The notes under the pieces were generated by a model, which was given only the letters and a program-made list of their open reading frames with translations, was not told where the DNA came from and searched no databases. Position numbers and translations under genes: made by a program. This document shows, piece by piece, positions 33,378 to 40,335 of a stretch of 64,000 nt of DNA (positions are counted from its first letter, which is position 1; each line of letters starts with the position of its first letter). Origin of the DNA: Nibribacter koreensis (lineage in GTDB: Bacteria; Bacteroidota; Bacteroidia; Cytophagales; Hymenobacteraceae). The DNA is taken from positions 1,488,001 through 1,552,000 of the forward strand of contig NZ_BAABGX010000001.1 in NCBI RefSeq assembly GCF_039541795.1, read 5' to 3'.

Positions 33378-33507
33378 GACATGCACAGGTTAAGAGTAGC
33401 CATCCTTCCAGAAATTTTAAGCCAAGCTTTAAACATTTCCCGGAAACCGCTGTTAGTACGCGCCATTACTAGCAATGTTATTTTACCACCAATTGCCCTA
33501 AACAGAA

Positions 33508-33557
33508 AAGCGCCGTTTTTGGCCTGATTTCTAGAAATCAGGCCAAAAACGGCGCTT
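33508..33557. repeat. Dispersed palindrome, family P, perfect 50-bp form
   Basis: AAGCGCCGTTTTTGGCCTG, then ATTTC-TA-GAAAT, then the full complement. The centre uses GATTTC/GAAATC in place of GTTTTC/GAAAAC, and the outer AAGCGC/GCGCTT extension is also paired. Confidence 0.97.
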
Positions 33558-33579
33558 AGCAGTAGAAAGGTATATGTGC

Positions 33580-35994
33580 TTATAGACCGGCTCTCTTAGC
33601 GGCTACCTTCACAGAAAGCACGGCAAAGGAAATCACGCTCAAGGTACTAACCGGCATGAGGATGGCAGATACGATGGGTGAGAATTCGCCCATGACGGCC
33701 AAGGTCAAGCCAATGATGTTGTAGACAAATGACACCCCGAAGGCGGCCAGAATCAAGCGGCGGCTGGTTTTAGAGAATTTCAAAAAGTGCGCCAAACGTG
33801 ACAAATGGTTGGCCTCCAGAATGCCGTCACAAGACGGCGAGAAGCCGTTCACCTGATCCGTCAAAGCTAGACCCACGTCGCTTTGGCGCAAGGCCCCGGC
33901 ATCGTTCAAGCCATCCCCCACCATAATAGGCGACTGGCCCTTCTGCTTTAGTTCCTGGATGAACTCCAGCTTCTGCATGGGACTCTGGTTGAACCGCATC
34001 TCAGCATTCTCCCCGAAGAAGGCCTGCAAACGCTCGCGTTCGCTGTCATTGTCCCCAGACAACACGGCCAGCTTTTTGGTCTTGCCCAGCTCCTGCACCA
34101 ACTCCTTCAAGCCCGGACGGTACACGTTCTCAAAGACAAAATAGCCACGCACTTCTTCGTTCAAGGCCACAAACACGCGCGTCTGCTTGGTGGGCGTTTC
34201 GGTTTTCAAGGAATTGGCACCCACCCATACGGCAGACCCAACCTCTACTAAATTGTCAGCAATCCTGCCAGAAAGGCCTGCCCCGGTTTTCTCCAGAAAG
34301 TCCAGCACGGGCAATGGTGCGCCGGTCAAATGCTGGTACAAGCGCTGGCTCAAAGGGTGCGTGGAATGCTTGAGCAAAGACCGCACCTGGCGTTGCTCAT
34401 CTTCCGTCAATGCCTCGCCCACGTAAGTGATTTGCGAAGAACTGGGCTCGGTGAGCGTACCGGTTTTGTCAAACACAATGGTGTCTGCTTTGGCCAGGGC
34501 CTCTACTACTCCGCTGTTTTTCAAATAGAATTTATGTCGGCCAAAGATGCGCAAGGTGGCACCTAGCGTAAATGGCGTGGCCAAAGACAAAGCACAGGGA
34601 CAGGCAATCACCAGTACTGAGGTAAACGCTTTAATAGCGATGTCTGTGTCTCTGGGAATCCAATACCACAGCGCACCGGCGGCAATCAAAAGCGTGACGG
34701 TCAAGAAGTATTTGCCCACGGCGTTGGCGTAGTTCTCAACGGTGTTCGTTTCTTCTTTCTTGTAATTAGTGTTGTTCCACAGCTGGGTCAGGTAGCCTTG
34801 CGAGACTTCTTTGACCACTTCCAGCTCAATGCCTTCGCCCAGCTGCCGACCACCGGCATAGATGACCTCGCCGGCTTTTCTGCCTACCGGCACAGACTCA
34901 CCGGTCACGAAGCTGTAGTCAATGTTGGCCGTACCGCGCATGAGCACCGCGTCTGCCGGAATCAGCTCCTGGTTGCGCACCAGAATGCGCTGGCCTTTCT
35001 GCAGTTCTTTGACAGAGATGGGTTTCTCCTGCCCTTCATCCAGGACCGTGACGGCAATAGGAAAATAAGACGTGTAGTCACGGTCAAAGGCCAGGGAGTC
35101 ATAGGTGCGGCGCTGGACGTACTTGCCAATCAGCATGAAAAACACCAGACCGGTGAACGAGTCCAGATAGCCCGGCCCGCGGTGCGTGAGGATGTCATAC
35201 AAGCTCACGCAGAACAAGGACAGCAGGCCAATGGCAATGGGCACGTCTAGGTTGATCATACGCTGTTGCAGACCCTGCCAAGCGCTAGTGAAGAATCCTC
35301 TGGCGCTGTAAACAAACACCGGCAAGGCCAAGGCAATGTTAATCAGCCCGAAGAACTCACCGTACTCTTTCTGCAAACCACCAAAGTATTCTGGAAAGCT
35401 CAACAGCATCACGTTCCCAAAACAGAAGCCCGCCAAGCCCAACTTGTAATAAATGGAGCGGTCCTTTTTAGGCGCAGGCGCCTCCATGTCTGCCAAGGTG
35501 ATTTGTGGTTCATAGCCAATGTGGGCCATGAGCTCTACTATCTGTGACAGGGAGGTGACGGCGTGCTCAAAGGTGATGGCCGCTTCTTTGCGCAGGAAGT
35601 TCACGTGCACATCGGTGACGCCCGTGTTCAAGCGGTTGAGGTTCTCCAGAAGCCAGATGCAGGAACTGCAGTGCATCTGCGGAATATGAAACGTGATTTT
35701 GCTAACCGTGCCGTTCTGAAAATCCAACAATTGTTGCTGCACCTTGGCGTCGTTCAAATAGGCAAAGCGCGCCGACAGCACCGGGTCTTTGACCGAAATG
35801 CCGGGACGCTCCTCCAGGCTATAATAAGTGCAAAGGTTGTTTTCGGCTAATAAAGTATATACCACTTTGCATCCTTCGCAACAAAAGTCCTTATCTTCAA
35901 AGACAATGGGCGTGCCTTGGCAGTCATCGCCGCAATGGTAGCAGGTGTGGAGGGCGGTCTCTAGATGTGCGGTCTGGAGCATAAGTTTCCTCAT
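33580..35994 (-). CDS. FixI/CcoI-type heavy-metal P-type ATPase (copper, cytochrome oxidase assembly)
   Basis: 804 residues. N-terminal Cys-rich segments CYHCGDDC and CCEGCKVVY, then an HMA-type motif QMHCSSCIW, are typical of FixI/CcoI. Core motifs are IACPCALSLATPF (metal site CPC), FDKTGTLTE (phosphorylated Asp), HPLSQ and MVGDGLNDAGAL; eight membrane segments are expected. CcoI ATPases deliver copper to the periplasm for cbb3-type oxidase. The usual neighbours ccoNOP, ccoG and ccoS are not in the window. The upstream region has a minus-7 box at 36008-36015 and two CRP/FNR-like boxes, consistent with low-oxygen induction as in other FixI systems. An alternative start is at 35982. Confidence 0.92.
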   Translation of the reverse strand: MRKLMLQTAHLETALHTCYHCGDDCQGTPIVFEDKDFCCEGCKVVYTLLAENNLCTYYSLEERPGISVKDPVLSARFAYLNDAKVQQQLLDFQNGTVSKITFHIPQMHCSSCIWLLENLNRLNTGVTDVHVNFLRKEAAITFEHAVTSLSQIVELMAHIGYEPQITLADMEAPAPKKDRSIYYKLGLAGFCFGNVMLLSFPEYFGGLQKEYGEFFGLINIALALPVFVYSARGFFTSAWQGLQQRMINLDVPIAIGLLSLFCVSLYDILTHRGPGYLDSFTGLVFFMLIGKYVQRRTYDSLAFDRDYTSYFPIAVTVLDEGQEKPISVKELQKGQRILVRNQELIPADAVLMRGTANIDYSFVTGESVPVGRKAGEVIYAGGRQLGEGIELEVVKEVSQGYLTQLWNNTNYKKEETNTVENYANAVGKYFLTVTLLIAAGALWYWIPRDTDIAIKAFTSVLVIACPCALSLATPFTLGATLRIFGRHKFYLKNSGVVEALAKADTIVFDKTGTLTEPSSSQITYVGEALTEDEQRQVRSLLKHSTHPLSQRLYQHLTGAPLPVLDFLEKTGAGLSGRIADNLVEVGSAVWVGANSLKTETPTKQTRVFVALNEEVRGYFVFENVYRPGLKELVQELGKTKKLAVLSGDNDSERERLQAFFGENAEMRFNQSPMQKLEFIQELKQKGQSPIMVGDGLNDAGALRQSDVGLALTDQVNGFSPSCDGILEANHLSRLAHFLKFSKTSRRLILAAFGVSFVYNIIGLTLAVMGEFSPIVSAILMPVSTLSVISFAVLSVKVAAKRAGL

Positions 35995-36007
35995 TTTAAA
36001 TTCAACA

Positions 36008-36106
36008 CAAAACTACCGCCCACCAGCCACCACGAACATGATAAATGTCACCTTGCGCTTTGACCTTGCTCATCTGCTTTGCCCGTTGTTTGCCAGACAT
36101 TTGTCA
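36008..36106 (-). promoter_or_regulatory. Promoter of the FixI ATPase gene with two CRP/FNR-like boxes
   Basis: Minus strand TAGTTTTG at 36008-36015 is a perfect TAnnTTTG minus-7 box, with no good minus-33. The first box, TGAT-AAAT-GTCA at 36039-36050, is centred at 36044.5, exactly 29.5 bp from the minus-7 element. The second, AGAC-ATTT-GTCA at 36095-36106, lies 56 bp further. Replacement of the minus-33 by an activator site is typical of class II activation. Regulator identity is inferred. Confidence 0.6.
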
Positions 36107-36188
36107 TGTTGAAAGTACAATAAGGAAGTTCTGCACGTCACGCATAGGGTTCTTGCAAAAGCAATTCTTACGCCTACACAGAATAGGA

Positions 36189-36228
36189 GCGTTTTTGGCC
36201 TCATTTGGGGAAATCAGGTCAAAAACGC
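36189..36228. repeat. Dispersed palindrome, family P
   Basis: GCGTTTTTGGCCTCATTT and AAATCAGGTCAAAAACGC arms with a GGGG centre. It lies between divergent genes, so it is not a terminator of either. Confidence 0.88.
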
Positions 36229-36303
36229 CCGCCCTTCCTGCCGCCTCCCTGTCTTGCGTCTGACTGGCTTGGTTGTTTTCTATCACCGCTAACGTAAACG
36301 GTT

Positions 36304-36795
36304 ATGCGCTCTCACACCAGAACCTTCATCCTCATTGCCGCCTGCTTTTTGTGGGCCGGCCTCATCATAGGCATTTCTTTCATAGAATCGCCCGCCAAGT
36401 TCAACGCGCCCGGCATGACGCTGTCTTTGGGTTTGGGCATAGAAAGACTGGTATTTAGTTTGATGAACAAAGTAGAGATTGCCCTCTGCACCATTCTGCT
36501 AGTGGCCATGTGTTTTAACGGCACTACAAAAAGGGAATGGATAGTGGCAGGCGTCTTAACGGGCGTACTGTTTTTGCAGACCAACTGGCTGTTGTTGTCC
36601 TTAGATGTGCAAGCCTCAGCCGTTGGTACCGGCCAAAACCCACAACCCAACAGCTTGCAATCCTTGTACCAGGCGCTGGAGCTGGTCAAAACGATGTTAC
36701 TATTCATCCTCGCTTTTCTGGCGCATAAGCTCACCATCATCCACAAACACGCAGACCGCCTGAAAGCCCATCGGCTACAGGACCTGGTTTCTTAA
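36304..36795 (+). CDS. Four-helix membrane protein of unknown function
   Basis: 163 residues with hydrophobic segments at about 8-26, 58-75, 80-98 and 125-143. The first contains ACFLWAGLIIGISFIESPAK, a feature I associate with unnamed small membrane proteins of this bacterial group, followed by MTLSLGLGIERLVFSLMNKV. The end is charged and cytoplasmic (HKHADRLKAHRLQDLV). It diverges from the FixI gene and lies 27 bases before a cupin gene, so it may share both a promoter region and a transcript. No function can be assigned. Confidence 0.75.
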   Translation: MRSHTRTFILIAACFLWAGLIIGISFIESPAKFNAPGMTLSLGLGIERLVFSLMNKVEIALCTILLVAMCFNGTTKREWIVAGVLTGVLFLQTNWLLLSLDVQASAVGTGQNPQPNSLQSLYQALELVKTMLLFILAFLAHKLTIIHKHADRLKAHRLQDLVS

Positions 36796-36822
36796 TACCA
36801 CCCACGTAAAAACACTAAAACT

Positions 36823-37152
36823 ATGGCACCTGCGCACCTACAAGCACAATTGCAACTCCCTGACCTGGCGGGTCAACTGGCATATTCTTCAGAGAGATTC
36901 CAGAGCAAGATCCTCTCTGACCAGGGATTCCAGAAAGTCATCTTGTTTGCTTTTTCTGAAGGGCAGGAACTGAAGACGCACACCACGCCCATAGATGCGC
37001 TGTTGTTGGTGCTGGAGGGTGAATGCTCTTTTACCTTCCCGGAGGAAGGCCTGGAAAAAACGTTGAAGACCGGGCAGATTATTCAGATTCCGGCAAAAGT
37101 GCCCCACTCTTTAAAAGCGCTTTCTGATTTTAAGATGGTTTTGATTAAGTAG
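36823..37152 (+). CDS. Small cupin-domain protein
   Basis: 109 residues forming one cupin barrel: FSEGQELKTHTTPIDALLLV is motif 1 and IIQIPAKVPHSLKAL is motif 2. One His is present in each motif (KTHTT and VPHSL), fewer than the three-His/one-Glu set of metal cupins, so metal binding is uncertain. Such small cupins often bind a ligand or detoxify reactive compounds. It lies 27 bases after the membrane protein gene at 36304, probably in one transcript. Downstream is a non-coding P-repeat-P module. Confidence 0.88.
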   Translation: MAPAHLQAQLQLPDLAGQLAYSSERFQSKILSDQGFQKVILFAFSEGQELKTHTTPIDALLLVLEGECSFTFPEEGLEKTLKTGQIIQIPAKVPHSLKALSDFKMVLIK

Positions 37153-37188
37153 AGCCTTTGGCCTAAATGCCCGGGGATATTGCATTTC

Positions 37189-37226
37189 TGTTTTTAGGCT
37201 GGATTCTGTAAAACAGGCCAAAAACG
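37189..37226. repeat. Dispersed palindrome, family P (left border of a composite module)
   Basis: TGTTTTTAGGCTGGATTC and AAAACAGGCCAAAAACG arms. With 37375-37412 it brackets a roughly 148-base repeat. Confidence 0.85.
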
Positions 37227-37374
37227 CCTATCCCTCCCGCAAGCTTCTAGCTTGTGGTTATTCATAGAGACAAGTTTACCAACTTGCGGTACCGGGGCTT
37301 ATGACAAACATAAGTTGAAAACTTGCCCCTTGGTAAGCTCCAAGCTATAAGCTTGAAGCAGGAATAGAAGATTG
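37227..37374. repeat. Small-hairpin repeat R2, copy 1
   Basis: It shares with 43684-43840 the order CCCTCCCGCAAGCTT, a CAAGTTTAC-AACTTGCG hairpin, ACCGGG, AAGTTGAAAACTTGCC and a third small hairpin followed by GAAGCAGG. Here the third hairpin is CAAGCT-ATA-AGCTTG. I see no gene in it. Confidence 0.7.
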
Positions 37375-37412
37375 CATTTTTGGCTTTTTTTCCAAGAAAT
37401 AGGCCAAAAACG
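37375..37412. repeat. Dispersed palindrome, family P (right border of a composite module)
   Basis: CATTTTTGGCTTTTTTTCC and AGAAATAGGCCAAAAACG arms, 22 bases beyond the stop of the response regulator gene. Confidence 0.8.
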
Positions 37413-37434
37413 GACTACGCGCTTTTTCTTTGGC

Positions 37435-38136
37435 TTACGCTTGTGCTATCTCAAATTTGTAGCCCCTGCCGTGGATGGTAGTGATCTTGACGCTTGAGTC
37501 TGGATGCAGGTACTTGCGCAGCCGCGAGATGAAGACGTCCAAGCTGCGGCCCACAAAATAGCCGTCATCCTGCCAGAGGCGTTGCAGGATCTCCTCGCGC
37601 CGCAGCAACTGGTCTGGGTGTTGCACAAAGAGCCTTAGCAGTTCAGCCTCGCGGTCTGTGAGCACATGAGTTTGTCCGGCCACATGCAATAACAGGTTCT
37701 TGAATTCCAGCGAAGAGGCGCCAAATAGATGCGTGTCTGTCGTGACAGGGTTTGGAGCAGTTTCCGTGGGTTTGTTGGTTCGGCGCAGAATGGCTTTTAC
37801 TCTATAGACCAGTTCCTCTAGCCCGAAGGGTTTGGTGAGGTAATCGTCACAACCCAGCTCAAAGCCCTGCAAGCGGTCTGCCTTCAAAGCCTTAGCCGTC
37901 AAAAACATAAACGGCACTTCGTTTTTCTGTTGGCGTATTTCTTGGGCCAGGGAAAAACCGTCCATTTTGGGCAACATCACATCAAGCACGCAGAGGTCAA
38001 ATGTAGTTTGCTGGATGGCTTGTAATCCTGCCTCGCCATCAATACAAAGCGTCACAGCATACCCTGCACTTTCCAGGCTATCCTGTAGCAAAAATCCCAA
38101 GTTGGGGTCGTCTTCTACAATGAGGATGTGGGCCAT
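37435..38136 (-). CDS. OmpR-family response regulator
   Basis: 233 residues. Receiver domain with the acidic pair VEDDPN, phospho-acceptor Asp52 (CVLDVMLPKMDG), Thr in MFLTAKA and Lys in YLTKPFGLEE. A winged-helix output follows (TDREAELLRLFVQHPDQLLR, then RSLDVFISRLRKYL and TIHGRGYKFE). It should bind DNA when phosphorylated by the histidine kinase at 38801. An unrelated membrane-protein gene lies between the two. Target genes unknown. Confidence 0.95.
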   Translation of the reverse strand: MAHILIVEDDPNLGFLLQDSLESAGYAVTLCIDGEAGLQAIQQTTFDLCVLDVMLPKMDGFSLAQEIRQQKNEVPFMFLTAKALKADRLQGFELGCDDYLTKPFGLEELVYRVKAILRRTNKPTETAPNPVTTDTHLFGASSLEFKNLLLHVAGQTHVLTDREAELLRLFVQHPDQLLRREEILQRLWQDDGYFVGRSLDVFISRLRKYLHPDSSVKITTIHGRGYKFEIAQA

Positions 38137-38176
38137 GAGAAATTTTTAGATACAAGGATCAAGATGCAAGACTTTT

Positions 38177-38214
38177 CGTTTTTGGGCTAATTCTGGTTAA
38201 ACAGGCAAAAAACG
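38177..38214. repeat. Dispersed palindrome, family P
   Basis: CGTTTTTGGGCTAATTC and TAAACAGGCAAAAAACG arms, between the response regulator gene and the inserted membrane-protein gene; its last base lies just before that gene's stop codon. Confidence 0.85.
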
Positions 38215-38787
38215 CTAGGCCCTTACAACAACCACCTGTTTCCTATATTTCCAGACCTGGAAAATTACGCCCGCCGCTAAGCCTAACAACCCTCCCAGAT
38301 AACTAAACCCATGCACAAACCCGACAAGTATATAACTGAAGCCTTCAGTAATCTTGACGTCTGCGGGAACATAATCTGTTGGCTCAAAACTGTACTGTTC
38401 ATAGGTAGATGAATCCAAATAGTCTCCCAAAAAATAAGCTGGCACGCCAATTATGGGAGTGATAAACGCTATGACCAACGCAATGCCCAATGCCTTTAAC
38501 GCAACGGACAACATTAACTTAGGCGTTGGAAACAAGAAGGAGACCAGCCCGAAAATGATACCAGCTAGTAAGCCTAAATACCAAGTGGCTAGAAACCCTA
38601 CCAAGGCTACTCCTACCCTAGGAGAATTTGCAATAAAATGCTCCAAGCCAAATTGGTAAAACTTCAGCTTGGTATAGTATTCTTTAGAAATGAAATAGGT
38701 GATTTGGTCATGAAAAATACCGTAGGAACTTACTATCAAGGTAGATAGAAAGATGATGACGTAGAGCATTTTAAACTTCTCAGACAT
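38215..38787 (-). CDS. Membrane protein of unknown function between a kinase and its regulator
   Basis: 190 residues with hydrophobic segments at about 7-25, 58-86, 92-115 and 150-178. The first is a signal-anchor. The segment FGLEHFIANSPRVGVALVGF and the repeated Gly/Leu pattern (YLGGLLGLAAGVIFQVWKYR) give no family that I know. The gene starts 13 bases from the stop of the histidine kinase gene (38801) in the same direction, so it is cotranscribed, and it is slightly more AT-rich than its neighbours. It may be an insertion in an old two-component operon or an accessory protein for sensing. Confidence 0.75.
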   Translation of the reverse strand: MSEKFKMLYVIIFLSTLIVSSYGIFHDQITYFISKEYYTKLKFYQFGLEHFIANSPRVGVALVGFLATWYLGLLAGIIFGLVSFLFPTPKLMLSVALKALGIALVIAFITPIIGVPAYFLGDYLDSSTYEQYSFEPTDYVPADVKITEGFSYILVGFVHGFSYLGGLLGLAAGVIFQVWKYRKQVVVVRA

Positions 38788-38800
38788 ATAATATCCACCT

Positions 38801-40075
38801 TCAATTAGGCAACACCAGATTAAAACAGGTCCCCTGCTGCTCAGCGCTTTCTACCGTCACGTGGCCGTGGTGGGCGTCCATGATGGCTTTCACGTAGCTC
38901 AATCCCAGCCCGAAGCCTTTGACATTGTGCACGTTGCCGGTGGGTACGCGGTAGAACTTGTCAAACAGAAATTTCTGGAACTCCTGCTTGATGCCAATCC
39001 CGCTGTCGCGCACGCTGATCAAGATGCCTTGGGCAACGTCTTGGGTGGTAATTTCAATATCAGGGACTTGGGGCGAGTACTTTTCGGCGTTGTCCAGGAG
39101 GCTATAGAGGGCGTTGGCCACGTGCAGGCTGTCGGCGTGGACCAATGGTTGGGTGGCTTGGAGGTTGAGCCGTAACTGACCGGCCCGTTGCTGCAGGCGG
39201 GGCGCCAGGTTCTGACTAGTCTCCTTCAGAAGCGCGTGTACGTCTACGGTTTCTTTTTTGAGCACCAACTCGCGGCTTTCCATGGTGGCCATTTGCAGGA
39301 CGCGTTCTACCTGCGCGCGCAGGCGTTCGTTCTCAGAATAGATCAAGTCATGGTACCGGGAGAGACGGTCCGGGGAAAGCGTTTCGGGGCGCTTGCGCAA
39401 CACCTCGCTGGCCAGGCCAATGTTGGTGATGGGCGTCTGCAACTCATGGGTGAGGTTGTTGATGAAGTCGGTTTTGAGTTCGGCCAGGCGTTTCTCGCGC
39501 AGAATCTGGAACATGGTATACGCGAAGAACAGCACCACCAACAGCAAGGCGCCGGTAGAATACCACCAGAATTCCATCTCGCCCAGAATCACCGAGGTCT
39601 TATTGGGGAACACCACCGCCATGTTGTACAGCTTGGGCGCCTGCCCCTCTTCATGCCGCACTACCGCAGGTGGCGTCGTAGCCAGTTTCCTCTGCGTGGC
39701 CGGTACGTATTTCCCGAACATCAGGGTATCATCCAAGCTATTGTACAACCCAAATTCATAGGCTTCCTGCAGGTTTCGTCGGCCTAGTTCCTGTTGCAAC
39801 AAGCGCTCTGCTTGGGCTGGGTCAATGGGTGCGTTGAGCTCAGCGAGGTAATAATTAGAGGCAATTTGTTTGATGGGCTTTTGCGCCGACGTGGAACCGC
39901 CTACCGTGGCCAGCAATTGGTCAGAGACAGTGGTGAGCGCCACTTGCACGCGGTGATTGAAAGCTTTCTCCTCTACGCTGTAGGCCTTGGTGAGCCAGAC
40001 CAGCTGGGCACTCAGCAGGGCCACCAACGAAACGCTGGCCAATACCAGAATGATTTGAATTTTGCTTCGGCTCAT
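38801..40075 (-). CDS. Membrane-bound sensor histidine kinase
   Basis: 424 residues. Two membrane segments (about 7-27 and 172-193) enclose a periplasmic sensor of about 145 residues. The kinase core has DFINNLTHELQTPITNIGLA (H-box), LLDNAEKYSPQ (N-box), VRDSGIGI, DKFYRVPTGNVHNVKGFGLG and YVKAIMDAHHG. It should autophosphorylate and pass phosphate to the OmpR-type regulator encoded downstream. The signal is unknown; the sensor region has no recognised motif. Upstream (40076-40335) is a divergent promoter region shared with the GT117 gene. Confidence 0.93.
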   Translation of the reverse strand: MSRSKIQIILVLASVSLVALLSAQLVWLTKAYSVEEKAFNHRVQVALTTVSDQLLATVGGSTSAQKPIKQIASNYYLAELNAPIDPAQAERLLQQELGRRNLQEAYEFGLYNSLDDTLMFGKYVPATQRKLATTPPAVVRHEEGQAPKLYNMAVVFPNKTSVILGEMEFWWYSTGALLLVVLFFAYTMFQILREKRLAELKTDFINNLTHELQTPITNIGLASEVLRKRPETLSPDRLSRYHDLIYSENERLRAQVERVLQMATMESRELVLKKETVDVHALLKETSQNLAPRLQQRAGQLRLNLQATQPLVHADSLHVANALYSLLDNAEKYSPQVPDIEITTQDVAQGILISVRDSGIGIKQEFQKFLFDKFYRVPTGNVHNVKGFGLGLSYVKAIMDAHHGHVTVESAEQQGTCFNLVLPN

Positions 40076-40173
40076 GGCTTAAAGGTAACCAATTTCTAAA
40101 TGGGAGGCGCACCGTTAACATCTCATTAACATCATTTTACAATCCATTAACCTAGGTGCATTCCCTGGCGCTC

Positions 40174-40181
40174 TACCTTTG
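40174..40181 (+). promoter_or_regulatory. Minus-7 promoter box for the GT117 fusion gene
   Basis: TACCTTTG matches TAnnTTTG exactly, about 155 bases before the ATG at 40336. No good minus-33 TTG is seen at the usual distance. Confidence 0.4.
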
Positions 40182-40335
40182 CCTACAAGGTATTCAGCAG
40201 AGTTGGCCAGGACTATAAACACCTGACTCCATTTCACTTACGAACTCGCTAAGCATTTCAGGCACCTTATACGTCCCAACTTTTCAACGCGATTCCGGCT
40301 GATATCCTTCTAATACTCCTTTACCAGAATTCCCT

